Source of the DNA: Steinernema hermaphroditum
Taxonomy: Eukaryota > Nematoda > Chromadorea > Rhabditida > Steinernematidae
Direction of reading: 5' to 3'
DNA length: 64,000 bases
NCBI GenBank assembly: GCA_030435675.1
Contig: CM059623.1
Location: forward strand, 8,520,012 to 8,584,011
Shown: positions 34,768 to 45,500 of the stretch, in pieces
Layout of the letters: every line of letters starts with the position of its first letter
Position numbering within the stretch: position 1 is the stretch's first letter
Translations under genes and position numbers: made by a program
The notes under the pieces: model-generated
Database searches by the model: none
Seen by the model: only the letters and a program-made list of their open reading frames with translations
Told to the model about the DNA's origin: nothing

Positions 34768-35454
34768 ATGGAGCTCGCGAAGTGTCCCGTCTGCCTCGAC
34801 CTCATGGCGAAGGTCCGTTCCACTCTTCGCCTCGGTATGCCTCTTTTAGCCCTTCGTTCTCGGATGTGGTCACTCATTTTGCGAGCTCTGCGCCGCCGAA
34901 AGCGTAAACGTGAACGACAAATGCGCCGTGTGTCGACAGCCAACAAGAGGGCTTTGCGCTCCAAACGTGGATCTCGACAGACTCATCAGAGATCTTATTT
35001 TGCCCTCATTGGAACCGGAATCCCGTCGCATCTACGAGGAGAGATGTGAAATCCAAAGAAGTGGGTATTTCCCTGATGAATGTACGAGAAGATGGTCGGT
35101 TTAGAGAGAGTACGGAGGAAGGACCGATTCAGATGCATCATCTGGACCGAAGTCGAGAGGATTCGGCCAGATTCGATTCTGGTTCACGACATTGTCCAAA
35201 ACTGTACGGTAGGACCGAACATATCAAGTATAATAGTATAAGAGGAATGGCTTTTACAGGATGTTTTCGGAAAATCTGAAGACGTTGTGCGGGAGCTAAC
35301 TGAGATCTTCAGCCGCGAAATCCTCGCGAACGATCTTTCTGTTTTCGCCATGTCCGAAACAGAAAAAGGTACCTTCCTTTAAGGTAAAATAAAGCAAATC
35401 CCGTTCCTTTCAGGTCTCTCTATACATTTTAAAGAAGCTTTCCGACGAAACTAA
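34768..35454 (+). CDS. RING-finger protein, probable E3 ubiquitin ligase
   Basis: Five exons (34768-34812, 34850-35060, 35105-35208, 35260-35368, 35414-35454) give 169 residues. The N-terminus is a C3HC4 RING: CPVCLDL, then CGHSFCELC, then CAVCRQP, split by a 37-nt intron. Such RINGs bind E2 enzymes and transfer ubiquitin. Next comes a helical stretch (DLDRLIRDLILPSLEPES) and a region with RCIIWTEVERIRPDSI and DVVRELTEIFSREIL, which has no family I know. The donor of exon 3 lies inside a TACGGTAG heptamer (TACG|GTAGGA). There is no trans-splice-like acceptor right at the ATG. The target is unknown. Confidence 0.78.
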
Positions 35455-35798
35455 CCCGATCTTCGGCCTACGGTAAAAAGCGTTGTCATTTCGCCCCGCG
35501 CTGCTAATCTTCCACGTCGGCGTTTTTGTCAGCTCTATTTCGATCCCATCGACAATCAGCGGATTTGTTTGTATTCAAAAGTGGTCGCAGATTTCGTTCC
35601 GGTTCTACAGATCGTTTGACCTTCCCGAGCAAGAAAGTGTCCGCGACGTGTCGCCAAATGATTTATGTACATAAAACGGGATGTGTGAGAAGTTAATAAA
35701 TTAGTGGTCACTTTGAGGGATTGTATCGAGTGTATGTAGGTCTCTCGAAGAATCCGATGTTTGCGTTTCGCAGAGCTTTGATAAAGTCGTTGAATCCG

Positions 35799-37645
35799 TT
35801 ATGGCCCGAGAGGCGCACCCGATAGTCCGATGCGAGCCTCTCGAACTCGGTGGGAGGTCCAGCGTGGTGCTAGTACCGAATTAGGATTCGGAGCGAAAAA
35901 GGCGAAGCTTACGAATTTTCGGTACGGAACCACTGGAGACAAAGTCGTTGTTAAGACGGTGCGCTGTGGCTCGACGACTCGTTTTGTCGTCGTCTTGAGG
36001 ATTCGAGCAGAAACGGTACTTCTCTGCGCGGTCAAACTTCTCGGCGGAGCCGTACTCCTCTTCGGAACGGCCGTGGAGACGACGGCGATCTGCCCACTCA
36101 CCAGCCGGTCAAACTCCGCTTGCTCCCGACTACGGTAGTCACCATCGTCGGCACCACTGAATACGGTATTTGGAATGGCCACTGGTTCAGTGGGTCGAAG
36201 GGGCGCTGTGGTCGTCGACGAACGAAGACCTCGCTCACCGGAGGCTTCCTCCTCCTCCTTCAGGTCGATGCTCAGGTGAGTTTCGGCGGTTTTCAGCTGG
36301 TGGAGGGAATGTTTCTGTGACAGATCCAGGTCTTCGGATTTGGAAGACGACGCGTCATCGTCGATCGAGCTCTGAAACTTGCATTCAAATGTTGTGGGAA
36401 ACAGTACCAAATGCGGAAACCGGTTTTCGAAACACGAAAGTTACCTGAAATTGATCTTTCTCTTCGTGAATCTTGATTCCTGATACTTTGTGGCGTTCCT
36501 CTTCTTCGATCTTCTTCTTCACTTCTTCATCGAGCGCTTTTTCCACGAATCGCAGCAAAACGTCCGCCTCCTGTTCCGTCAAGTTCGTCGACTGGAGAAA
36601 CCGCTTGAAGTCGGAGTCTTCTTCAGTCGTAGATGGAGCAGGCTGCAAACAGGAGATAGTGAGATTAGAGTGATGGTCCGTACAGAGGGAGTTGTCGATT
36701 CAGTGGGAGTGGGCGTCGTCGATGCCACCACTTCTGTAGAGGGAGAAGTTGAAGACGTTGTTGGTTGGGGAGTGATGGGCGACGTCGTGCCATCGACGAC
36801 CTCTTTTGGCTTCAAAGCGGCGGTTTCTGATTCGGTTTGGACTTAGAAAAGAAACACTACATAAATACCGTAAACCTTGAAAATTACTCTCGAAAACATC
36901 TACATCCGCCGATTCGCGATAGCGGCTCGAGTCTAGATTCGTATCAAAACCCCCGTTGTTGGGGATCTCTCGCAAATTCGACGATTTTGTCTTCGTGCCC
37001 GATGCATTTTGAAGCAACGACGAAATGGCCTTGGGTATTATCTAAAACTTTCAGTCATTCCGGTGCAGTTAAAAAGAACTGACCTTAGTCAAACGTTCCG
37101 GAGAGGCCTGGGCAGGCGAATTATACCCCACAGGATGTGGCGGCGGACGTGGAGGTTCTACTTCAACATTGAGAGGAGGAGCTGGTGGCGCTTCTGTCGT
37201 CGGCGAAGTGGATGGGGCAGCTGTAGTGGGTGAAGCAGAAGACGTATCAGCATGGAAGAGATCGACGAATTTGACTTCGTCTAAATGAAAAGTGTCACTT
37301 GAATGGCATACAAACACTTACGCTGCTGCTGCACAGGAGGGATAGTGAAGAACTGGTTGGAAGACTTGCTGGGAGGATGTAAAATCTCGAGGCCGGTGGG
37401 CACCGGCTGCACGATGGGCATCATAGGCATCTGGCTGAACGCACCACTTCCGTTAGAGGCAACTACCATTAGGAAACTCACTGAATATTATCTGGATGAG
37501 GTCGAAGGTCCCCGAAGATAAGCCCTCCGCTGCTCTGTCGGACGCCGTGGATGAAGTTGTGGAACGAAATTCCGAGATCTTCTAACACTTTTTGCTGGGC
37601 AAAAGTTCCGAAGATAAGCCACGGAATCAGGAATAATCGGCGCAT
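35799..37645 (-). CDS. secreted Ser/Thr/Pro-rich protein, function unknown
   Basis: ATG follows a TTGCAG acceptor directly. The signal peptide is MRRLFLIPWLIFGTFAQ. The body is low complexity with many TTT, PTT, STTP and PPP runs (APSTSPTTEAPPAPP; TPQPTTSSTSPSTE), typical of heavily O-glycosylated mucin-like chains. One charged helical segment interrupts it (LTEQEADVLLRFVEKALDEE, then KKKIEEEERHK). The C-terminal part is basic (KTTTKRVVEPQRT) and ends SGAPLGP. Several short introns interrupt it, some with TACGGTA or TACCGTA. There is no transmembrane helix or GPI tail, so it is predicted to be soluble or matrix-bound. Low complexity makes orthology unreadable by eye. Confidence 0.65.
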
Positions 37646-38809
37646 CTGCAACGAGAGGGTTAAAGAGGCCAGCTAGCGGTGGCAGTGGACCCCTTAAGTG
37701 GAACAGCTTCACGCGCGTGAGTCACGGCCGCTGGTGTCTTCATACTGATCGCTCGCCCGACGCGTTAAAGTTTCGCGCGAGCGCAGAACGACAAAGACGG
37801 AGTTCGCCGTATCCGCCATAATTTGCATTCTACCGCGATCGACGCCTTTTTCACCGTTTCCCACCCCATGAAACCACAACAAAGCAAAAAGGCGACTTTT
37901 GAGGTCGTGGCGTGGACCCCCTCGAAGATCGCAGACTGATAAAGACCGGGGCGCTGTACGCGGATTAGGAAAGTTGTGGAAAATCAGCTGATTGGGGATG
38001 TGTTCGCACGGACTAGTTTCCACGGCGCCTCAAGGTCTTCCAAGAGGTGTCGGGCGCTGGACGCGGACTCCTCCGAAATAATTAGAAACATGAAAGTGAC
38101 GTGAAGTCACTCAGATGACCAGCGTTCAGGCGAGCGAACGGGGGCGTAACCGGTAATTAGGATCGCCCCGGACGATCAACGCGGCTAACCAACCATCTGC
38201 GGGTTTCGGTTGCTTCGATCCGTCAACGTGACACAAAAAAAGAACAAATTCGCCCAGAGGAGATTACGCGCAAATTAAAAGAAGTTTCGATAAAATGGAA
38301 GGATGAGTCAGGTTGCAATGGATCCAAGCATCGAGGGGACAATGCACCACAAACCACAAACGGTGGTATTCGTAACTTTGGTAAATATGAAGCGAGCAGG
38401 AAACGATGTCCCCATCTTTTTGTGAAAACCGTAAACTTTCCATATGGTGACTCTTTCCGGCGTTCCTACACGCTCAACTTAACGAGAATCCTCGAACTCT
38501 TATATCTGGGCAGAAGATTCTACTCGGTTGTATATATATACGGTCCTCTAATTGAAAATCCACAGTGACTCACATTGTGGCACTAGAAACGGTCCCTCAA
38601 AAGAAACGGTCCCTCTGCAGAGTTCTCTGCAGAATCCACAGTATGTTTTCCATCGCCGTTCTCTGAGGCGTTTTTGGGTCCCGCCGCGCTTGCACTTGTA
38701 GTGAGGAGTGGTAAACTTCTTGTTCTTGCATCGATCCATTCGCCGTTTTTCTCTTTTCGTGTTTTTCCGAGAACTCTTTGCAGCAGCTTGAATCCGTCGT
38801 TTCAGAAGG
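37646..38809. other. intergenic, divergent promoters, no gene seen
   Basis: This lies between the Ser/Thr/Pro-rich protein (-) and mitochondrial SSB (+). The only frames are short and lack motifs. There is a short TA run (TATATATATA) at about 38531 and a duplicated AAACGGTCCCTC at 38588 and 38604. Confidence 0.35.
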
Positions 38810-39450
38810 ATGCTGAAGACGTGCCTGAATCTACCAGCTTCGACCCTCGCCCGCGGCGTCACTCGTGCCATTTCGGCCTCTGCTGTCCGCGCCAACGATA
38901 CCGTCGAACGCCCCAACGAAAAAGAAGTCCAGGTGGGCTCTTTGTTCTCCCGGGCCACATTTGATCTTTGCATCTGCAGCAGCTTTTTAACGCCGACTCT
39001 AAGCCTCGCCGTAGGCACGCCTTCAGCATGAACCGCGTGGAGCTGATCGGAGGAGTTGCTGATACTCCTGTCGTGCGTGCCACTCGTAACGGAAACGAGT
39101 ACGTCACCTTCAACTTGATCACCAATGAGGAAATTCGCCGCGCAAGCGGTGAACGTGAATCGCAAACCGAATCACATAACATCGCTGTCTTCGGTCGCCT
39201 TAGTGAGCAGGCGCGTAATTCTGTTGAGAAAGGTTGGTTCTTTGTGTATTCCGATGATTATGTAATTTTGCAAAAGCTTTTCTACGTTGTTCATGTTACA
39301 GGTAGCCGATTGTACGTCAGCGGACGCCTTCATTATCAGCAGGGGAGTCTGAAGGCTGATGGCACACGAGGCCCGAGACTCCCGAACATTGTCGCCGATA
39401 TCGTCCAGCCGTTGGCTCGCAGAACCCTGGTTAAGAACGACTCCGATTAA
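38810..39450 (+). CDS. mtss-1: mitochondrial single-stranded DNA-binding protein
   Basis: Three exons (38810-38932, 38980-39232, 39302-39450) give 174 residues. A basic, Ser/Ala-rich N-terminus (MLKTCLNLPASTLARGVTR) is a mitochondrial presequence. The OB-fold core follows: MNRVELIGGVADTPVVR, NEYVTFNLITNE, ESQTESHNIAVFGR and GSRLYVSGRLHY. Mitochondrial SSB forms tetramers that coat single strands at the mtDNA fork and stimulate the polymerase and helicase. A TTTCAG lies four bases before ATG, so the mRNA is probably trans-spliced. It is the first of three plus-strand genes spaced about 335 and 412 bases. Confidence 0.93.
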
Positions 39451-39784
39451 GAAACGCGATCCTACGCATTTATTTTAGGTGTTGTTGAGTTTCCCTATTA
39501 AATTTTGTTGGCAACTTAAGTGGAAACCATTTTGGGGGTCGGTGGGCGTTTTGTTTGGTTTACAGAAGTACTCCCTCTTTGTTTATCGTTTTTGGTTTCG
39601 GAGCGTTCGCTTTGTTCGCACACGTTACACTCGAGGCTGTGCTGTGCGGGTGAAAGCGGCTGCGGGCGGAGTGTGTTTGGCGCTGCAGTGTGCTGCCCTC
39701 TATTGTTGGTCGGGCGTCGGGTATAGTTTGTTTGGCGCTTTTGAATGCACATGGAAATGCACTCTCAAGTTAGTGTAGTTTCAG

Positions 39785-40880
39785 ATGATCCCTCTAGGAT
39801 CTCGCGTGGCACTTGCTGCACGTTTACCTGTCGTACAAAGGTAATTATCGATTGAATTTATTAACGCTTTGTTGCTCTTCTCCGCATCCTGTTTTATATT
39901 ACCTCTCATAAACAACATTTTAGGCAGGTACTTTGTTGTTATTTTTCAACCGAGAAGTCGGGTGATGGCACCAAGGGAGAAACCACTGAATCCGGTGATT
40001 GCTCTAAGAAGCAGCAAGGCTGGATTTCACGCATGCTCACTGGGCCGCAATTCAATCCCGATTCCATCCAAAAGCAAAGCCACTCTTCGCTTCTGTCGAA
40101 TTCGGAATTCATCTATGAGTTGACTACCCACGATACGAAGCCGGGCCATCACGAACGTTATCTTACTTCATTCGGAAACTTCTCGAACGAAGTTACGCGC
40201 GCCGTTCCTGGCGCTGAGTTGGTTGGATCGTGGTCAGTCGTTTTTGGAAACCAGGATCAAGTCGTCAACTTGTGGCGTTACAACAACGGCTACATTGACG
40301 TCGATGCGTAGGTGTCCCTTGCTGGAAGCGTTCCATTTTGTTTCCTTTCAGATACATGCTTGCTCGAGGCCAGGACACGTCAGTCCGTGCGGCCTTCGAT
40401 GACTTGGGAAAGGATTGTCTTCGTAGAAGATCTGTTTTGATGAAGTCGTTCAGCTATTGGGGAGATCCGAAGCCTCGTGATGCTTCTCACGTGTACGACC
40501 TCCGAAGCTATGTGCTTAAGGTACCCTTCCGCTGCTTCCATATAGCATTAGATGCTTTCAGCCTGGAACTATGATCGAGTGGGGCAACAGCTGGGCCAAG
40601 GGCATCACCTACCGTCGCGAGCACAACCAGGATGTCGGCGGCTTCTTTGCTCAGGTCGGACAGCTTTACATGGTCTTCCACATTTGGGCCTACAAGAACA
40701 TGGTCTCCAGAAACGACACTCGCCAGCAAACGTGGCTCAAGCCTGGCTGGGACAACACCGTCGCTTATACCGGTATGTCCATCGCCTTACGCAAATGTTA
40801 GGTATTGTGTTTCAGTGCCTCTCATCAAGAAGATGAAATCGCGCATTCTTGTGCCTACGAAATATTCGCAACTGAAGTAA
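39785..40880 (+). CDS. NIPSNAP family mitochondrial protein
   Basis: Five exons (39785-39840, 39924-40307, 40352-40520, 40562-40772, 40816-40880) give 294 residues, the NIPSNAP length. After a basic presequence come QQGWISRMLTG, the first NIPSNAP domain (EFIYELTTHDTKPGHHERY, then GSWSVVFGNQDQVVNLWRY) and the second (VYDLRSYVLKPGTMIEWGNS, then GQLYMVFHIWAYKN). NIPSNAP proteins are imported into mitochondria and can mark damaged mitochondria for autophagy. A TTTCAG directly abuts the ATG. Exon 1 is only 56 nt and its donor, AAG|GTAATT, keeps the frame through a two-base phase. Confidence 0.93.
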
Positions 40881-41292
40881 ACGTAACCTTATTAATCAAC
40901 CACCCTATTTTGAACAAAAGCACTTTGTATTTCTCTAACTTATAGGTTTGTACATATAATCCTCCGGTGAAAAACTGTACGATAGTTGCTAATAAACAAT
41001 AAGTGTGTCGTCTAGTTATGTTCGTCGCTGTGGTCATGTTTACCACTTCTGTACTTTTGTTTTGTTGTGCTACGTACTTTCGCGATGCGTAGATGGAGCT
41101 ATTCGGCATAATGGCGACCTTAGCTCTCGACGCCTAGCCTCCGGCAAAGCAGTATTGGAGGCGAGCTGTGAACGAAACTGGTCTCCATGCGGGACGCCTG
41201 ACTGATGATTTGTCGCGTTAACTATCGCGACGGTGTCGGCTGACTCGCCCTGTTGTACTGTTCGAGATCGCGCTCATTGTCGCCATTTCAGG

Positions 41293-42210
41293 ATGGCGAA
41301 TCCCTTCGACAACACTGAAGACCTTAGCGGATATCGATCTACTGGTATGTGTTGCAACATCCGTTCAAAATTAATCATTTTGCGTTGTTAGGACCTGTCA
41401 AGAGCTATACGTACACGGCCAATCGATCCATCGAAGATGACGTCAATTTCTACGAGCAGGAAATTGAGCGTTATATGCAGGAGTCCCTCGACAGTACTCA
41501 GCGTTCTCGTCGTCAGCTTGAAGCCTCCGAGCAGATTGGAGTCGCCACTGCTCAAGACTTGTTGGCGCAGCGTGAGAAGCTGCAGAGTGCCGAACGGAAC
41601 TTGGACGAAATCGACCGTACGACTCAGCAAACACAGCGGAATCTGAACAGCCTTAAGTCCGTCTTCACTGGGTTTTTCAAGAACAAATTCAGCAGGAAAC
41701 CACGGGAACCCGAACCCATTCCGTCGGTAAGCCATATTTCCCGTATATGCAGAGGAACGGCTTATTTGCAGATGCCCGCTTCGCAGTCAGAACGCAATCT
41801 GACGTCCACTGTCGACAAGTTGACCAACGAAACGGCGACGGCGGCACCCAGTTCTTCTGGTGCGAGAACTCTTAACGAACAGTCCCGCAACGCAATAAAG
41901 GGTACACGCTGGGAGGCCATGGACAACGAAATCGACGAGAATCTTGGTATATCTGTGGTTTCGAGCGTGTTTATAATAGAGTGTGATTAAAGATGCGATG
42001 ACAGCCAATCTCGCTCGACTTAAGAACCTCGGGACGGCTCTCGGAGACGAGGTGGAAGACCAGAACCGGATGCTGGATCGCATCCAGATCAAGGCGGATA
42101 AGAACGACATCACCGTTCGCCACCAAGACAACCAGATGAAGCGTTTGCTCGGATACAAGGGTGTTCCTGACAAGACTGAGGACACCGCTGGCCTGCAGAG
42201 AAAGAAGTGA
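41293..42210 (+). CDS. snap-29: SNAP-29, soluble Qbc-SNARE
   Basis: Four exons (41293-41344, 41392-41726, 41772-41946, 41993-42210) give 259 residues. The start has the NPF motif of SNAP-29 (MANPFDNTED). The first SNARE helix runs from about ESLDSTQRSRRQLEASEQIG to NLNSLKSVFTGFF, and the second from NEIDENLDAMTANLARLKNL to DNQMKRLLG near the C-terminus. There is no Cys cluster for palmitoylation between them, as expected for SNAP-29 rather than SNAP-25. It works in endomembrane fusion, including autophagosome-lysosome fusion. A TTTCAG lies one base before ATG. AATAAA follows 75 bases after the stop. Confidence 0.93.
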
Positions 42211-42546
42211 GGAGAGCGTCCAACGAAGATCGCCATGTCCGTAAAGCATTTCCTCCTGTCAGCGTTGTGTAAGTAATATAAATAAAGAGAGCTATCTTGT
42301 TTTCTCTTTGACGTCATTGGATTACGGTTTCTGTGGTTTATAATCTGTCTTCGATCAAAGCTAAGCACAATTTGAACGCGGCACTGGGATTCAAAGTCGA
42401 AACACAAGAGGGTGTGGAAAGGCAAAAATATGAGCAACGTGGAGAAGCACAAGTACAAAATACATAGGATCACACATAGAGGCACCTTTCCTTGGTTTGA
42501 TTAGGCTTTGTATGTTTTTTAGGTACCGTAGGGGGTAAACGAGAAG

Positions 42547-45500
42547 TTAGTATGGTCGGTCTGATTCGGTTTCGCGTTTGTAGCTATATTCTTGAGAGGC
42601 TTCGCTGAAACGAGACATTCAGAGGGGCACGGTAGCCAGGACTCACTGGAAGTTCGAGGGAACGCCGTCGCGTCCGAGGCGGCGCCCGGAGTTAACCTTC
42701 GTCTCGCGGTTCATCGACTCGTAACCGCCGGGGACCTGCTCGGTACGGTAGTCCTTCTCGTGCATGTTGCCGCCATGCTTCGGGAGCGGCATGAGGAGAG
42801 AGTCGCGGAACTCGTTCTCCAGCCTGCTCATGTCGTCGTCGTACCTGCAAGAAGACGTCTTCGGGCCTCGGGCGCACGCATACCGCCTCATCGAGTTGTC
42901 CCAGTCGGCGTAGCTGCGCGACTTCTGCACGGGGCGGTAGAATCCGCTGACGGGTCCCCCGCCGCCGCGGTGTGGCGGCGGCATCGGAGGCACGCCGGAG
43001 TCGCGCGGGAGTGTCGGCGGGAACTCCACGAGGGGCTGGTTACTGTAGCTGTTGCGGCGGTGGTGTGAGGAGTACTGCTGGGAGCGCGAGTAGTCGTCGA
43101 AGTCGCGGCCGCCCTCGTGGAAGACGTCGCCTGCAAGGGGGGGGGTGGGGCTAACGTAGTCCTCGGAGCCGACACTTACGGGTGGAGTAGCTCTTGTGGA
43201 CGCGGCCGTTGTGGGAGACGTCGCCGTTGGGGTTGTACTTCATCTCTCCTCGGCGGAGACTGTTGGAGACGTTAGAGCCGAAGCGCTGGAACTCCGACTG
43301 CCGCTCCACCTCGTGCTCGCGGGCCTCGCGCGGGCGCCGCGTGGTCGTCGTCTGCTGGTAGGACTCGTAGGCGGGGAGTCCGTAGCCGTTGGAGTAGCCG
43401 CGACCCATCGACGAGCTGCGGTAATGGCCCTGCTGACCACCCTGCCACTCGAGGGCCTCCTGACGCCGGTGGCTGCTGCGGCTCTTCTTCTCCTTGCGCT
43501 CCTTCCTCTGGACGCGCCGCTCCACCTCCTCGGTGCGCTTCGTCTCCTCGAAGCGCTGCACGGTCTCCGTCACTCCCGGACGGATTATCTTGGTCGTTGT
43601 CTCCCAGCCGCCGTTGCGTGTGGCCACCTCCCGAGGAGGCTCCGCGTACATCATGCGCTCCTTGGACTCGAGCTCGCGGCGTTTCATGATGCTCCGGGGG
43701 CGCTCGTCCTAAACAGCTCCCTTAGCCTCCGTTCTCCGCTCGTCTCTCGGTGGTAGTGGCACTCGGAAGCGTTACCGTAACCCACCTTGATCTTGATGAG
43801 TGTGCCGCGGGCGTCGACGCCGCGGTCGAGCGCCGGCATCGAGTTGAAACGCTCCACGCGCCGTGCGAAGTTCTCGCTGTACTCGCGCGTCATCGTCGAC
43901 TGCGCCGAGTCGGCGACGGAGCCGAGTTCCGCCGGCATGTAAGGCCACGGCTTCGCCTCCTTCTGCAGCAGTTAGCGGTTAGGCCACACACGGCGATTAG
44001 GAGTGAGAGGCGCACTCCAGGAACGGACTCACCTCGAGGTGTGAGGTCTGCACGGCAGCGTTGGAGCGGCTGAGCGTCTTCGAGAGGTTCGAGGTGTCCA
44101 CCTTGAGGGGCGCGGAGCCGTTCATCGAGACGACGGAGCGCGGCGAGAAGGACTGCGAGGTGTTGAACTGCCAGGTGGCCGAGGAGGCGTCCTGAAGGGG
44201 TACGGTAAGAGAGGGGTGGCGAGAGAGACGCGGGGCTCGGGTTGAGGGAGTTAGCAAAGAGGAAGCAAAGCACACCGTGACGTAGCCGGAGCGATCGTTC
44301 TGGAACGTCGACTGAGTCGTGTCCGAGATGCGCGACTCCAGCATTTCGCGGATTTGGTCCTGGAAACATCGGGTTACGGTAGCCAAACGGCGGGGGTTAA
44401 GCGGAAGTGGAATCTCGGGCTCTCGGAAAAGCGTTATTTCTCGGGAAAGAAGGAGTTCCACTTCGAAGGAAAAGTAAACGACCTTGAGGTGCTGCGGGAG
44501 CTCGGCCTCCTGCTTGTAGACGTCGGAGCCGACGAGGCGGAAGTCGTTGGGCCGGGTCTTGGCGCGCTCCTGGAGCTCACGGTTGCGGCGCGCCAGGTCG
44601 TCGAGGTCGTCGTCCTGCGAAAAAAAGCAGTTAGTCCTGTACGGGGGGTTAGCGGGAAGGAAAGCGTTGGGGGAGCCTCAACCGTGAACCGAACGCCTCA
44701 GAAGAAAAGAACTCACCTTGCGAGGACCCTCGTCCGCAGCCTGAAAAGAGACTCTTTAGACAGTACATTAGAAGGGGATACGGTAGGACATAGACGACAG
44801 AGAAGAGGTTAGTAGAGGAAACCGAGACCTTCGGAGGAAGAAGAGGAGGTGTACCTCAAGAAGACGACAAACGCGAAACCGAAACACGAGACGAATAATT
44901 TAGGAACTGAAGAGTGGAGATTCGAGAGGAGAAGAAAGGATAAGTGGACTCTTCGGCTAGAGGAATCGGCTGCTGGCAGGAGAAACCGGCGAAAAGTTGT
45001 CCCTGTATGAGGGGTTCGGCATCGAGAGGTGCTGGTGCTGCGCCGCGGCGCTCTTCACCACCTTGATGAGGCGCTTCGTGTTGCCCGGAGGCCCCACAGG
45101 CGGCGGAGACTGCGGGCTGCGAAAGCCTTGGGGTGATGAGGGTCTCTGGAATCGAACTATGAGATTCCAGGGTTGATCGGGGAACCGACCCTGTAGCCCG
45201 GAGGTAGGGGCGCGGGCACGAAGGGTCGGGCGCGACCGTAGCTCGGAGGAGGGGGCGGATTCGAGGTCGCCTGGGCGAGACGCGAGAGGCGCTTCTGCGT
45301 TTGGTACTCGCTGCGGTGCTCTCTCCGGTGGGAACCGGAGGCGGCCATCGAGGAGTGCGAGGATTGCCGGGAGAGGTCTCCGGCGGCGTCGACGCGCCGT
45401 AGAAGAGTCCCTGACTTAGAGGAAGAGCTCGTCTGCCGGTGGTGCGCCTGGGAGTGCTGAAGAGAAGGCGTTTTCAGGATTCTTTGAAGGGGACTCACCG

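Noticed and set aside
45120..45190. Possible tRNA B box on the minus strand (GTTCGATTCC)
   Set aside because: No A box at the right distance and no acceptor stem.
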